From the NCBI GenBank assembly GCA_017304675.1, contig JAFKLS010000017.1:248001-312000 (forward strand): DNA of 64,000 nt, given 5' to 3'. Under the pieces are notes generated by a model. It did no database searches, was not told where the DNA came from, and worked only from the letters and a program-made list of their open reading frames with translations. The position numbers and the translations under genes are program-made. This document shows positions 26,504-36,664 of the stretch, piece after piece. Origin of the DNA: Sphingobacteriia bacterium (GTDB taxonomy: Bacteria > Bacteroidota > Bacteroidia > Chitinophagales > Chitinophagaceae). Every line of letters begins with the position of its first letter. Position 1 is the first letter of the stretch.

Positions 26504-27553
26504 TCATTTTACTTTTAAAAGAATTGCCGCTATCTTATCTTTATAATTCGAGAAACTAAAACGATCTGCCTCTTCTTTGCAGTTTACGGTAATTGTTTGC
26601 AGTTTATTTCTATTAAGCAGGTTAGCTGCAATACAATCTTTTAACGAATCTTCATTTCCTGTAATAAAAAAATCTCCTGCTTTGCCTATAGCATTAAGCA
26701 TGGCAGGCTGGTTCGACACAATTACAGGAGTTCCCAGATAAATTGATTCTGCTATTACTAAGGGACTGCCCTCTACATGTGTGGTAGAAGGCACTATTAA
26801 CAACTTTGCCGATATGTATGCACTCAGCAGGCTTTCTTTGTCCAATATACCCAAATACTCAAAGTTCGTTTTAATAGTATTGCAGTAGTGAAAGAATTTC
26901 TCTTTATCACTCCCATCACCTGCCACTGCAAATGTTATAGAATTCTCACGTTGCAATTCTGAGATTACTTTTGCCAATAAAAAAATCCCCTTCCCTTCAA
27001 TTAGCCTGCCAGCGAATAAAAGATCATATTTTTTTTCAATAATGCCAGACTTTAATGTGGGTGCCAGTTTTTCTAAGTCAACGTCAATAGGATTTAGAAG
27101 AGAAACACTTTTTTTATCGAATTGTGAAAGTTGTTCTCTCCCAAATTCAGAAGTGGCGATATTAATTGACGCTTTTTGAACAAACCATTTCCTTAATGCG
27201 TTGTTTATCTTTGTGAGGATAGATTTACCATCTCTGATATGCAGGCTTGATGTTTGATAAATGATTGCATATTTCTTTCTGAAAAGGATTGACGGCAACA
27301 ATACTTTCAGTGATATGCCACCATTAACAATAATAAAATCTGATCTTTTTACTTCTTTAATTAATTCTGTTCTTTTTTCAATCCTTTTTACCACATAAGG
27401 CCAATAATCTGCTTGAGACTTAGCATTTGTAAAAGTTAATAACTGCACACGATAACCTAATTCTAATAATGCCAGGCAAAGGGAATTGGTATTTCGCTCC
27501 AATCCTCCTAAACTCGGGAAAAAAGATTCCGAGAAAACTACAATATTATTCAC
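26504..27553 (-). CDS. Family 4 glycosyltransferase
   Basis: A GT-B enzyme of 349 aa. ESFFPSLGGLERNTNSLCLA is the acceptor-domain start; YDLLFAGRLIEGKGIFLLAK opens the donor domain; STTHVEGSPLVIAESIYLGT then PVIVSN is the donor loop. The start overlaps the methyltransferase stop by 8 nt. Confidence 0.87.
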   Translation of the reverse strand: MNNIVVFSESFFPSLGGLERNTNSLCLALLELGYRVQLLTFTNAKSQADYWPYVVKRIEKRTELIKEVKRSDFIIVNGGISLKVLLPSILFRKKYAIIYQTSSLHIRDGKSILTKINNALRKWFVQKASINIATSEFGREQLSQFDKKSVSLLNPIDVDLEKLAPTLKSGIIEKKYDLLFAGRLIEGKGIFLLAKVISELQRENSITFAVAGDGSDKEKFFHYCNTIKTNFEYLGILDKESLLSAYISAKLLIVPSTTHVEGSPLVIAESIYLGTPVIVSNQPAMLNAIGKAGDFFITGNEDSLKDCIAANLLNRNKLQTITVNCKEEADRFSFSNYKDKIAAILLKVK

Positions 27554-28187
27554 TTTTATAAATTAGAAAGCCCGCCGAATTAGAAAATATCTTTAGAGGT
27601 AGTTTTAATTTTATTCCTAAAAGGGGGACGACATCCTCATAATTATAATAATATCCTACCATTGTTAAATCATTTTCAGAGACAATTCTTTTCATATCTA
27701 CTTTAGTTATACAAGAAATATGTGCCGGGTAGCATGAATCTTGAAAATATCTATGCTCCCCTTTTAAAAGAAAATTAATCCGGCTAAAAATATTTAAATT
27801 ATTAGGAGTGCTTATATATGCATACCCACCTGGTTTTAAGATATGCTTTATTTGTCTTATAAAATAACGAGGATTTTCAATATGTTCAATTACCTCTAAT
27901 GAAAAAACAAAATCGAATATTCCTGGCTTTATATTCCAGTCCTCATTTAAGTTAGCTCTTATAAAATTTACCTTTTCGGAATTAATTTGGGGGTCAAAAT
28001 CGTCTACCAAAGTAATCTCTTTACAATACTCTTCAATGTAATGCAATAATTCTCCTTTACCTGCACCAATATCAGCAACATACAAATTACCTGGCAAGTT
28101 CAATTCTTTAAAAGCTGCTAATGCCATTCTTTTTATTGAATCAGGCGACTGACCTTCTTTCTGAATACCTATTATTTCTTTATTCAT
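27546..28187 (-). CDS. Class I SAM-dependent methyltransferase
   Basis: A 213-aa Rossmann-type methyltransferase. Motif I is VADIGAGKGELLHYIE, motif II ends in TLVDDFDP, and motif IV/V is FDFVFSLEVIEHIENPRYFI with LKPGGYAYISTPN. This is the Methyltransf_11/23 type that methylates small molecules or sugars; a role in capping or decorating a glycan is likely from context but unproven. It overlaps both neighbours by 8 nt. Confidence 0.85.
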   Translation of the reverse strand: MNKEIIGIQKEGQSPDSIKRMALAAFKELNLPGNLYVADIGAGKGELLHYIEEYCKEITLVDDFDPQINSEKVNFIRANLNEDWNIKPGIFDFVFSLEVIEHIENPRYFIRQIKHILKPGGYAYISTPNNLNIFSRINFLLKGEHRYFQDSCYPAHISCITKVDMKRIVSENDLTMVGYYYNYEDVVPLLGIKLKLPLKIFSNSAGFLIYKSE

Positions 28188-29316
28188 TTAAGTTTAAAAA
28201 ATTTAAGTATTTATTTATACTATTGCTCCAACTCAAATAGTTTTGATAAACCGTATAAGAGCCAGCTCTTAGGCTTTGCTTTAAATTATTATCGCTAAAT
28301 ATATTCTCAATACTACTTTCAATGGCAGTTACAGATGAGCCATCAACTTCTATAAAATTTATACCATCTTTTAAAATTTGCATATTTGTCATGTCTCCTG
28401 CTGTGCCAATGATACAACAGGAAGCACTCATTGCTGCTGCTAATGTTCCACTTTTAAAAGATATTCCACTCTTTATATAATTCACTTCTGGTTCCAATTG
28501 AACATAAATTCCCGCTTTAGAAAAAACATCCTCAATATGTTTTTTATCAAAATTTTTATCAACAACTATAAAATCTTCAAATTGATTAGACTGTATCTCC
28601 GAAATAATTTCATTCTCCTTTATAGCATTTGCCTTGCCTATTAAAACTAGTTTAACAGTATATCCTTTTTTAATTAAATTATTTACAGCAGAACCTATAG
28701 TTGAACAATACCTGTTTGTAAAGCAGATAATCAAATTTTCATCTTTAAATGAATTGTTTAATGGGGAGATAGCAAAATTTGGGGGAATCGGAATAATAAG
28801 TGCCCGAAAAGGAAACAGGAATTTTTTATATAAATCAATGCTAGTAGCAACAGAATTACTTAACATGCATATAGCCCATGCAATTGTTCTTTGAATTATA
28901 GATAAAAAAGAACTTTTAATGCCTAAGCCAAAACTCCTGACAGATACTTCGTGAAAAAAAACAAAAACTTTAATCCCAGAAAGCCTGCACAAAATGAATA
29001 GCATTAATAATGAAATGGGGGTTCCATACTTACTGAATGAATAAGGAACATATTGCAAACACAGGCTATCATATTTAGAACGGGTTATAAAACGGAATAG
29101 GCTGATACATTCAAAAAAATTCCATTTTTTAATAATACTAAAAACTTCATTTTGTAATCCTTCTTCATTTATATATTTAATAACCTCATTTTGCTTTTTT
29201 ATTGCAACATGAATGTTGATACCTTTATCTTTTAGTCGCTTATATAGTTCGAAGGAGTAATCACCCACACCATCAATGATTGGAGGAAAATTATTTGTTA
29301 CGATTAATACTTTCAC
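28180..29316 (-). CDS. GT4-like glycosyltransferase (divergent)
   Basis: A 378-aa protein beginning VLIVTNNFPPIIDGVGDYSF, which is the usual GT4 N-terminus, with LCLQYVPYSFSKYG in the acceptor domain. The donor half is poorly conserved: SFKSGTLAAAMSASCCII stands where the E-x7-E loop should be, and the first Glu is replaced. It could have altered donor binding or be inactive. It overlaps the acyltransferase gene by 26 nt. The gene is very AT-rich compared with the flanks of the locus. Confidence 0.75.
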   Translation of the reverse strand: MKVLIVTNNFPPIIDGVGDYSFELYKRLKDKGINIHVAIKKQNEVIKYINEEGLQNEVFSIIKKWNFFECISLFRFITRSKYDSLCLQYVPYSFSKYGTPISLLMLFILCRLSGIKVFVFFHEVSVRSFGLGIKSSFLSIIQRTIAWAICMLSNSVATSIDLYKKFLFPFRALIIPIPPNFAISPLNNSFKDENLIICFTNRYCSTIGSAVNNLIKKGYTVKLVLIGKANAIKENEIISEIQSNQFEDFIVVDKNFDKKHIEDVFSKAGIYVQLEPEVNYIKSGISFKSGTLAAAMSASCCIIGTAGDMTNMQILKDGINFIEVDGSSVTAIESSIENIFSDNNLKQSLRAGSYTVYQNYLSWSNSINKYLNFLNLNE

Positions 29317-29875
29317 TTCTTTCTCCTATTTTCTTTGCCGGAACACCACCCCAAATTTCATAAGCAGGTATTGACTTGTTTACAACCGCTCCTGCTGCAA
29401 TTACTGCTCCGTTACCAATAGTTACACCCTTTAGTATAACAGCATTAGCGCCAATCCAAACATCATCTCCAATAAATATGGCTGCAGTTATACACTCCTG
29501 CTGCTTCATAGGCATGCCCAATTGCATGTCGTGGTCATGATCTATAAATCTAACACCGGATGCTATCAAGCAATATTGCCCGATCTGAATTTTTTCTTTG
29601 ATATTAAACTCCGAGCCAGAGCCAATGAAGCAATTATCACCTATTATAATAGAGTAACCTTCCGAAAAAGGCCCATCGTGTTTAAAGTAAACATGATGTT
29701 CAATAACGCAATTAGCACCAATCATTACTTTATGCGGCCATGTAAAATAAATATCCCAAAGTAAAATATCACTTTTACAATGCAGCCCGCGCACCTTATA
29801 TCCCCAAAAAACGATGGGGTTAATTACTCTTTTTAAAGAGAATTTGAATGATGCTTTAATAAATAGTTTTTTCAT
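29291..29875 (-). CDS. Hexapeptide-repeat (left-handed beta-helix) O-acyltransferase
   Basis: A 194-aa acyltransferase of the CatB/LacA/WcaF type. Imperfect hexapeptide turns run through VMIGANCVIEHHVYF, IIGDNCFIGSGSEF, IQIGQYCLIASGVRF and IFIGDDVWIGANAVILKGVT, ending GAVVNKSIPAYEIWGGVPAK. IDHDHD is the conserved catalytic-His region. It most likely O-acetylates a sugar of the polysaccharide from acetyl-CoA. The gene overlaps its neighbours by 20 and 26 nt. Confidence 0.88.
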   Translation of the reverse strand: MKKLFIKASFKFSLKRVINPIVFWGYKVRGLHCKSDILLWDIYFTWPHKVMIGANCVIEHHVYFKHDGPFSEGYSIIIGDNCFIGSGSEFNIKEKIQIGQYCLIASGVRFIDHDHDMQLGMPMKQQECITAAIFIGDDVWIGANAVILKGVTIGNGAVIAAGAVVNKSIPAYEIWGGVPAKKIGERSESINRNK

Positions 29876-30977
29876 TCTTCAACTCTTTCAACCATTTAGA
29901 ATATGAATCTGCAAGTTCTTTACCAGACTCTTCCCATCGTAATGTTTGTGCCTTTTCGTAATTATTACTACTGATTTTTTGTAACAACGATTTATCATTA
30001 ATTAACTGTAACAATAAGTTTTTTAATTCTCCCTTTTGCATAGTATTCAACAACAATACTTCCTCTCCCTGAACAAGATCTGCAGCATACCCCATGTTAG
30101 AAGCAATAATAGCACAACCTGTCGCCATTGCTTCAATTGTAACAATACCGAAACTCTCGGCTTTGGAAGGCAAAATCAATATTTTCATCTCTTTGTATAG
30201 TTCAAAGAGTTGCACTTTATTTTCTACAAAAGGGAATACTTTAACCTGCTGCTGAACATCGTCAGGAAAATAAGACCTTACCTCTACTTCATTTCCAACA
30301 CCTATAAGATATAGCCAGAAAGATTGATTCTCTTTAAGAACGAGTGGAAGGTCACTTATGATCAGATCAATCCCCTTTTTAGGCAGCCAGGTTCCAACAA
30401 ATCCGATAATATTTTTTTTTGCTTGAAAACTAATGGATGCATTTATAAATGTATCAGATAAAGCCGGCGCTATTCCCTTAGTAACTACGTTAAATTTTCC
30501 CTTTGCCCATAATGCATCTGCTTTTGTTGTTGTTACCACAGCATGAACATTTTTACAAGTGCTATCATAAACAGTTTGCAAGTTTAAATGATACCATTTT
30601 TTTTGCCCTTCTAAAGCTTCCATTATCGGAACATATTTAGATTCAAGGCCATTGCTATGATGAATTCTTAAAACCGAAGGGTAAAACCATTTTACAAATA
30701 AGATTGCTAAAAAACTATCAGCGCCCCAAAATTCAACAACATCAAACCTCCTGCCTTTAAGAACAAACAGTTGAAATGTTAACAGCACTTTTCCTATGGA
30801 TTGCCTATATAAATTAGCCCTTCCTCTTAATTGTGGAAACAATTCATAATCTCTAACGTCAAAATAAGTTACATCAAAATACTTGCGTAGCTGCACGGTA
30901 AAATGATGAATAACATAACCTGAACCCAAGTATTCAACATCAGGACAATTAGACAGTACCAATACGCGTTTAAGCAA
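29856..30977 (-). CDS. Family 4 glycosyltransferase
   Basis: A GT-B enzyme of 373 aa starting VLVLSNCPDVEYLGSGYVIH. The donor domain opens IIGFVGTWLPKKGIDLII and carries AESFGIVTIEAMATGCAIIA, the donor loop with both conserved glutamates. LRIHHSNGLESKY is a typical acceptor-domain stretch. It overlaps the adjacent acyltransferase-3 gene by 8 nt. Confidence 0.87.
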   Translation of the reverse strand: MLKRVLVLSNCPDVEYLGSGYVIHHFTVQLRKYFDVTYFDVRDYELFPQLRGRANLYRQSIGKVLLTFQLFVLKGRRFDVVEFWGADSFLAILFVKWFYPSVLRIHHSNGLESKYVPIMEALEGQKKWYHLNLQTVYDSTCKNVHAVVTTTKADALWAKGKFNVVTKGIAPALSDTFINASISFQAKKNIIGFVGTWLPKKGIDLIISDLPLVLKENQSFWLYLIGVGNEVEVRSYFPDDVQQQVKVFPFVENKVQLFELYKEMKILILPSKAESFGIVTIEAMATGCAIIASNMGYAADLVQGEEVLLLNTMQKGELKNLLLQLINDKSLLQKISSNNYEKAQTLRWEESGKELADSYSKWLKELKNEKTIY

Positions 30978-31986
30978 TTTTTTTACTAAGTTTTTGAAAC
31001 GGTTGTTCTATTAACAGGAAATATACCCATGCAATAAATAATGTAATAGCTATAGTGCTGATTATTATCAATAAGGCATATACTGTACTATGCGGAATAA
31101 ACCTGGAGGCAAGATTTTGAATGCGGCTGGATACAGGAATATGAATAAGATACAATGAGAAAGATATTTTACCCAACCATAACAACCAGGAAGGATAATT
31201 TATATGGTTTAACCTAATCCAACAAAAAGCCAATAAGGTAAATACAGAACTGGCCATACCGTTTATGTATACGTTAAACAACAGCAATGCAAACAAAATA
31301 ACATAAACAAAAGCCGGGTTGTTGGGTTGATGACCTGTTATATTTCGGAGCAATAAAAACCCAACAGAAAAAATTGGCAAATACCTGGGAAGTATTAAAT
31401 ATTCTTTTAAGAAAATGGCGGGAATATTGATGAACAGCAATAGAAGAACAAATACCCATTCTTCCTTCTGAAGGATATAGCGAAAAATGAAACAAACAAA
31501 AATGTAATACTGTATTTCAATGGCCAGTGTCCAATACACATCATTAAAATAGGGTTTACCAAAAAAATAGTTGGTATAGGTAAGGTGTGCCGGTATGTTA
31601 CTGAAATCAATTTGTATGTTTTTTTGCCCCTGGTATAAAGAAGAACTTGCAGATAAGTAAGTAAGCAATAATACAAAGGCTATAGATACCACATAAGGTA
31701 GCTCTATCCTGGTAAGTCTTCTTAAAAAGAAAGAACGAAAATCTTTTCGCAGGGAAAAGCCTCTTGTAAACATGGCATATGGAATAACAAAGCCTGATAT
31801 TACAAAGAAAATATCTACACCGTATTTACCGAATTGAAACAGGTTAGATAGCTTAACACTGTTAAACCAACTAAATACAGGGTTTACAGAAACATGCAGC
31901 ATAAATACCATAAAAGAGGCAATGCCTCTTAATGCATCTATATGTTTAAGTCTTATAATTTTATTATAAGTACCCTCTTGTGTCAT
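30970..31986 (-). CDS. Membrane acyltransferase, acyltransferase-3 family
   Basis: A 338-aa protein with about ten membrane segments. LKHIDALRGIASFMVFMLHV at residues 13-32 is the family signature with the conserved Arg and His; GKYGVDIFFVISGFVIPY and RRLTRIELPYV follow. Such proteins O-acetylate surface polysaccharides using a cytoplasmic acyl donor. It is the second predicted O-acyltransferase of the locus. Confidence 0.9.
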   Translation of the reverse strand: MTQEGTYNKIIRLKHIDALRGIASFMVFMLHVSVNPVFSWFNSVKLSNLFQFGKYGVDIFFVISGFVIPYAMFTRGFSLRKDFRSFFLRRLTRIELPYVVSIAFVLLLTYLSASSSLYQGQKNIQIDFSNIPAHLTYTNYFFGKPYFNDVYWTLAIEIQYYIFVCFIFRYILQKEEWVFVLLLLFINIPAIFLKEYLILPRYLPIFSVGFLLLRNITGHQPNNPAFVYVILFALLLFNVYINGMASSVFTLLAFCWIRLNHINYPSWLLWLGKISFSLYLIHIPVSSRIQNLASRFIPHSTVYALLIIISTIAITLFIAWVYFLLIEQPFQKLSKKIA

Positions 31987-32785
31987 TTCGGTTTACTCTT
32001 CCTTCTCTAAACTGTAATTCCTGTGTTGGGCTGGTATGTTCTGCTATTACCCTGATGATATCTGAATAGGCATAACAAAGCCCCCCATAACCATATTTTC
32101 TGTAATTTTTAAATGCACGCCAAAAACGAACACTTAGTCTTAGCCAATTAGTAAGCGCCGTTTTAAATAATTGAAACCCCGACATTTTTTCTATTGATGC
32201 CTGGTGCAGTTCTTCATCGGTAAATTTCTGTGCATTAATCATTTCAAACTTAAACATTTTTACTGCATTCACTGCCAGCATAGGATTGCTATGATGCTCA
32301 TAAAAGGAATATAGTTTTTTTATAATTCCGTCTACAGAAGCAAATTCATGGACATTTGAATTTCCATATTTTATTTTGCCTTTTTTTATTATTTTATTGT
32401 AGTACTCCCCCCTTCCAAAACAAGCTCCGAAACTATATTCCATTGAACTAATTTGCAACGCATCAAAATCTTCATCCAATGATAAGATTTGAATTATTTC
32501 ATCAGCCAACTCTTTCGTAAAAAACTCATCAAAAGAAGTAAGCATTAAGTAATCTGAACGCATCAAATTTTGCGCTTCTAATATGCGCTTTTTAATATCT
32601 ATATTCTCATGGTAAAAATGCCTTGCTTTGGGGTATTTCTCAGAAAGAAGTATCTCTATTTTCTTATTAGTGCTTACATCAGAAATAATAAATTCATCCA
32701 CAAATTGCATTTGCGCTAGACATTTATCCAAGATTTCAGGATTATTATTTACTGCTATAAATGCTGCTATTGATTTCTTTTTCAT
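31964..32785 (-). CDS. GT2-like glycosyltransferase, WaaE-related
   Basis: A 273-aa protein starting [20 protein letters not shown], with [17 protein letters not shown] where WaaE-type GT2 enzymes have the nucleotide-binding D-x-STD motif, and [11 protein letters not shown] in place of the DXD block. The C-terminal half contains VHEFASVDG and YEHHSNP. The catalytic motifs are weaker than in the GT2 at 16.2 kb, so activity is less sure. It overlaps the aminotransferase gene by 41 nt and the acyltransferase-3 gene by 23 nt. Confidence 0.7.
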   Translation of the reverse strand: MKKKSIAAFIAVNNNPEILDKCLAQMQFVDEFIISDVSTNKKIEILLSEKYPKARHFYHENIDIKKRILEAQNLMRSDYLMLTSFDEFFTKELADEIIQILSLDEDFDALQISSMEYSFGACFGRGEYYNKIIKKGKIKYGNSNVHEFASVDGIIKKLYSFYEHHSNPMLAVNAVKMFKFEMINAQKFTDEELHQASIEKMSGFQLFKTALTNWLRLSVRFWRAFKNYRKYGYGGLCYAYSDIIRVIAEHTSPTQELQFREGRVNRNDTRGYL

Positions 32786-33884
32786 TAAAAAAGGTTTTTA
32801 TCATTCTTACAACCTCAAGGATCATTGCCTTGGTCAACCCTGGCCACATAGGAAGGCTTAAACAAGTATTTGCTATTTCTTCTGCAATTGGGAAATCTCC
32901 TTTTTTATAATTTAAACCCTTATAGGCATTCTGTAAATGCGGTGGAACAGGGTAATGAATTAAGGAACCAATATTGTTTTCTGCCAAATATTGTTGTAAA
33001 CTATCTCTTTGTTTTGTTCTGATAACATACAAATGATATACATGAGTTGCGTTGTTTGCAGTTAGCGGCAGAATAAGGTCGCCCACATTATTAAGCATGT
33101 CATTATATATATCAGCAATTATATTTCGCTCTTTATTCCATAATTGCAGATGCTGCAATTTAATATTCAAAAAGGCTGCCTGCATTTCATCTAGCCGCAT
33201 GTTATACCCGATATATTCATTGTAATATTTTTTGTGCGAGCCGTAATTTCTTAATGCTATTATTTTTTCAGCAATCGTATCGCTACCGGTTGTAATAGCT
33301 CCTGCATCGCCTAAAGCGCCTAAATTTTTTCCGGGATAAAAGCTGGTTGCATTCACATCCCCAAAACTTCCTGTAACCTTATTGTTATACATGGCGCCTT
33401 GTGCCTGTGCATTGTCCTCAATTACATATAAATTATATGTTTGGGCTAGTTGCATTATTGTATCCATCTGGCATGCCTGACCATATAAATGCACCGGCAT
33501 GATTGCCTTTGTTCTACTGGTAAGGGCATCTTTTATTTTACTAACGTCAATGTTATATGTATTGATATCGGGCTCAACAGGCACAGGTTTTGCACCCGTA
33601 TAAGAAATAGCCAGCCATGATGCTATATATGTATTAGAAGGCACAATAACTTCATCTCCCTCTCCAATACCTAATGCTTTCAAAGACAAAAACAAAGCAT
33701 CTAATCCGTTACTAACACCTATTGCATGTGGTGCTTGATTGAAAGCAGCATAATTTTTTTCAAACTCTTTTACTGCGTCACCAAGAACAAACCATCCCTT
33801 ATCATAGAATTCTTCAAATGCCTTCAGCATTTCGCTTCTAATAGGTTGGTGCATGCCTTCAAAAGAAACGAACGGAATTTTCAT
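32745..33884 (-). CDS. DegT/DnrJ/EryC1-family sugar aminotransferase (FdtB/QdtB-like)
   Basis: A PLP-dependent transaminase of 379 aa acting on a keto-sugar nucleotide. [13 protein letters not shown] and [20 protein letters not shown] are typical of the 3-aminotransferases FdtB/Qdt[14 protein letters not shown] and EDNAQAQGA bind PLP; the Schiff-base lysine lies in [25 protein letters not shown] follows. With the FdtA-like isomerases and RfbA/RfbB it would make dTDP-3-amino-3,6-dideoxyhexose. Whether galacto or gluco configuration depends on the isomerase. Start shares one base with the FemAB-like stop. Confidence 0.85.
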   Translation of the reverse strand: MKIPFVSFEGMHQPIRSEMLKAFEEFYDKGWFVLGDAVKEFEKNYAAFNQAPHAIGVSNGLDALFLSLKALGIGEGDEVIVPSNTYIASWLAISYTGAKPVPVEPDINTYNIDVSKIKDALTSRTKAIMPVHLYGQACQMDTIMQLAQTYNLYVIEDNAQAQGAMYNNKVTGSFGDVNATSFYPGKNLGALGDAGAITTGSDTIAEKIIALRNYGSHKKYYNEYIGYNMRLDEMQAAFLNIKLQHLQLWNKERNIIADIYNDMLNNVGDLILPLTANNATHVYHLYVIRTKQRDSLQQYLAENNIGSLIHYPVPPHLQNAYKGLNYKKGDFPIAEEIANTCLSLPMWPGLTKAMILEVVRMIKTFFNEKEINSSIYSSK

Positions 33885-34822
33885 TATAATACTATTTGGT
33901 AAAATTGATGAACAACACCTCTCCCTCCCATCATTTCCTTTTGCTGAATTAACCCTTCATTTAATATTTTTCCATTTTGTTCATTAGATATTCCAAAACT
34001 AAAATATTCTCTATTATTGTATAAATCCGTAATTAAATAATCGCAAAGAAAGTCTAAACCCCCAAGCGCTCTTCCTTCGTTAGAATTTGCCATATATTGA
34101 GTATGCACAACGTTACCATAGTCATATACAACTATTCCTGACAATAGCTTTTTACCTTCTCGTAGTTCAAAAAGTTTTATATTATTAGGATATCGCACTC
34201 TTAAAAGTTGCATTTCCTTCAAAGAATGCGTTGGTGATACTGAAAATTTTTGAAGAACATCAGAAAGCAAATTCCAGTATTCACTAAAATTATCACTTTC
34301 ACAAATATTCAATAGTTTATTTTGTTTACACTTTGAAACTGACTGTCTCTTTGATTCTGAAAATTTTATTCTATTTGGTATATAAATAACACTATTTATA
34401 TCTGTGCGATAATTTTGAGCGTTTAGCCTAAATAGCGAGTAAATGTCTTCTTGGCAAGTGTATTTATGAAAAATAAATGGAATTGATTTGTATATTATTT
34501 CTGTGAATCCCTCTTTTTGTAAAAAGGTTAAAAGCTCTTCAAAAAGTTTCAAAGTATCTGCAGCTCTTGCATCCCTATCTAAAATTAAAGAACCAAAAGT
34601 AAGGCCACCGTGTGAAATCAATGTAGTTCCTTTCCTTGTTGCTGGTAAAACTCCAGTAAGTTTATTTTTTTTGTAAAATAAAAGGGAGTAATCTTCAAAT
34701 CTATCTTCATGATATTCCATATAATCTCTAAAGAATATAAATAGACCATTTTTCGAATTCGAAATGAAACAATCCCATTCATCTTTTTGTTGCTTTGAAT
34801 ATTTCTGAACCATGAAAATCAT
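33884..34822 (-). CDS. GNAT/FemAB-like acyltransferase
   Basis: A 312-aa protein with a duplicated GNAT-like layout as in FemAB/FemX proteins. N-terminal [40 protein letters not shown] and [16 protein letters not shown] resemble the first domain; [20 protein letters not shown] and [17 protein letters not shown], then [16 protein letters not shown], resemble the second. Family proteins move acyl or aminoacyl groups onto amines. In this block it could N-acylate the amino sugar. A second Met three codons in is possible. The function is inferred from fold resemblance and context. Confidence 0.65.
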   Translation of the reverse strand: MIFMVQKYSKQQKDEWDCFISNSKNGLFIFFRDYMEYHEDRFEDYSLLFYKKNKLTGVLPATRKGTTLISHGGLTFGSLILDRDARAADTLKLFEELLTFLQKEGFTEIIYKSIPFIFHKYTCQEDIYSLFRLNAQNYRTDINSVIYIPNRIKFSESKRQSVSKCKQNKLLNICESDNFSEYWNLLSDVLQKFSVSPTHSLKEMQLLRVRYPNNIKLFELREGKKLLSGIVVYDYGNVVHTQYMANSNEGRALGGLDFLCDYLITDLYNNREYFSFGISNEQNGKILNEGLIQQKEMMGGRGVVHQFYQIVL

Positions 34823-35745
34823 ATTAAACTCCCATCCAATTCTGCATAACCAAATCCATCATATCCCATTTTATTACCATTATAAAACATGTAAGTTTTG
34901 TCTTTATAAAAAATTAGCGAAGGATAGCATAAGGTATCTGAATCCCACCCGGATTCAGACAAGCTAATGCCAATATCTTCATCTTTTCTTTCCCACGATA
35001 TTCCATCATACGATATTGCATAACCTGGGAAATAGCTTCCGTCAATAGTTCCTTTGGTGTAAAACATTAAGTAAATGTTACTAGGTAGCTTATAAACTCT
35101 AGGACGCCCAATTCTATACTCCGATCCAACTACATCAATACAAATTTTGTGATTAATTTTTGAACTGAAGTCAATTCCATCTTTTGATTCCATGTAATGA
35201 ATATTATAACAAGGATATGGAACACTATTAATAATTTCCCATTTATTGCCGGCTGCATACCAAATTTTCCAGCAACCTTCATCAAAAAGTATAGTGTGAA
35301 TTGCTCGTATATAAATTTCATCCTTAGTTCGATCTAAAACGGGCACATTTGAAATTTTTTCAAAACTATTACCATCGTCTTTACTTATTGCTAATCCCGT
35401 AAATGCAAAAAATTTTACTTTTTGAACTAACTGAAAGCCAACATAATACAATCGTATGTTTTTGTCATCTTTTACAACATCTCCCATTATTAAACCATTA
35501 TCATCAAAAGTTCCAGGCACACCCAAATCTATAATTGGCTGATTAGATATTTTAACAATTTCCTGTGGGTTATCTGCACTAACATCAACAAATCCAATTC
35601 TGCTTACACCCATTTCATCACGAAATCCGCAAAATATTCTAATGATGTCTCCCATTAATAATGGTGTTGGAGTTAAGGCTGAATTTTTTGCCCACTTAGG
35701 TTGATTCTTATTTGAGAAAATAATGCCTCGTTTAATCCACTTCAT
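34819..35745 (-). CDS. Five-bladed beta-propeller protein resembling glycoside hydrolases (GH43/GH130-like)
   Basis: A 308-aa protein without signal peptide. Repeated blades are visible as GDIIRIFCGFRDEMGVSRIG, IRLYYVGFQL, CWKIWYAAGNKWE, IYLMFYTKGTIDG and DKTYMFYNGNKMGYDGFGYA; conserved acidic positions occur in GVPGTFDDNGLIMG and SGWDSDTLCYPS. The fold suggests a sugar-active or sugar-binding enzyme. Its cytosolic location inside a biosynthetic locus argues against a degradative hydrolase. I do not recognise an exact characterised family, so the role is open. Confidence 0.6.
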   Translation of the reverse strand: MKWIKRGIIFSNKNQPKWAKNSALTPTPLLMGDIIRIFCGFRDEMGVSRIGFVDVSADNPQEIVKISNQPIIDLGVPGTFDDNGLIMGDVVKDDKNIRLYYVGFQLVQKVKFFAFTGLAISKDDGNSFEKISNVPVLDRTKDEIYIRAIHTILFDEGCWKIWYAAGNKWEIINSVPYPCYNIHYMESKDGIDFSSKINHKICIDVVGSEYRIGRPRVYKLPSNIYLMFYTKGTIDGSYFPGYAISYDGISWERKDEDIGISLSESGWDSDTLCYPSLIFYKDKTYMFYNGNKMGYDGFGYAELDGSLI

Positions 35746-35753
35746 TCACAAAT

Positions 35754-36425
35754 TTATTTTATACCAAATGCCTCATGAGAAGAGTAAATAGCCTTTGCGG
35801 GGTTCCCTACATAAAGCATACCATCTACTGTATTTTTTATTATGATTGCGCCGTTGCCTGTTGCACAATCTTTGGCGATTTTAATATTGTCATTAACAGA
35901 GCTATTAACGCCAAGAAAAACATTCTCACCTATTTCACAAAACCCCGATACTACAACATGTGAAGAAATAAAACAATTATCCCGAATTATAGATTGATGC
36001 CCTATATGATTGCCACTCCATAGAATTACATTATTACCAATTTTTACCTTATATTGAATTACATTATTTTCGAAAATAAAAACATTCTCACCTATTTCAA
36101 CATTATGCCAAACAAAAGAATGCGAGCTTATGTAGGTAGCACATTTATACCCTTTTAATTTCAAGGCATCATACATTTTTTTTCTTACAGAATTCAATTT
36201 TACGGAAGACGCTGCCGCAAAGGCATCGCATTCAGAAGGAGGATATTTGAGTTCAATCTCCTCAAAAGCAATTACAGGAATAGAATTAATTGAGTTTTGT
36301 TGGACAAATTCCGAATCAGCACAAAATGCCACTACTTCATATTCAGAGTCTCGATTAAAGTAATCAGCACATATTTCAGCAGTTTCCCCTGCCCCATAAA
36401 TAATTAACTTTTTTATTTTATGCAT
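35754..36425 (-). CDS. NeuD/PglD-like sugar acyltransferase (Rossmann N-domain plus beta-helix)
   Basis: A 223-aa two-domain protein. KLIIYGAGETAEICADYFNR is the PglD-type nucleotide-sugar-binding N-terminal domain. From about residue 105, hexapeptide turns VEIGENVFIFENNVIQYKV, NHIGHQSIIRDNCFIS and CEIGENVFLGVNSSVNDNIK form the left-handed beta-helix, closing with MLYVGNPAKAI. NHIGHQSII carries the catalytic His. PglD relatives N-acetylate 4-amino sugars, but the ACP and KAS III genes directly upstream suggest a different acyl group here. It overlaps the ACP stop by 8 nt. Confidence 0.85.
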   Translation of the reverse strand: MHKIKKLIIYGAGETAEICADYFNRDSEYEVVAFCADSEFVQQNSINSIPVIAFEEIELKYPPSECDAFAAASSVKLNSVRKKMYDALKLKGYKCATYISSHSFVWHNVEIGENVFIFENNVIQYKVKIGNNVILWSGNHIGHQSIIRDNCFISSHVVVSGFCEIGENVFLGVNSSVNDNIKIAKDCATGNGAIIIKNTVDGMLYVGNPAKAIYSSHEAFGIK

Positions 36426-36654
36426 TCTTTTGTTGTAATTCTATTTCGTTAAACAAGTCAGATAGAGTTATATACTTATTAAAATCAGCATATTTAATGT
36501 TAAGCTTATGTTTATCATTCAACCAAGAACAGATACTCATAATCGTAAGTGAGTCAATTTCTTCAATCTCCTCAAATTTAGAATCAAGTGTAATTACATC
36601 GCTTTCTGTTTCTATAATTTTTTTTATATCTGTTAAAAATTGGCTCTTATCCAT
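36418..36654 (-). CDS. Acyl carrier protein-like protein
   Basis: A 78-aa acidic helical protein. The phosphopantetheine attachment site is DSLTIMSI with the serine at about residue 54, preceded by LDSKFEEIEEI. This follows the ACP layout, although the site is DSL followed by T rather than the housekeeping DSLD/DSLE. It lies between a KAS III-like enzyme and an acyltransferase, so it probably carries a dedicated acyl chain for sugar modification rather than serving general fatty-acid synthesis. Confidence 0.82.
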   Translation of the reverse strand: MDKSQFLTDIKKIIETESDVITLDSKFEEIEEIDSLTIMSICSWLNDKHKLNIKYADFNKYITLSDLFNEIELQQKNA

Positions 36655-36664
36655 AAAGTATATT

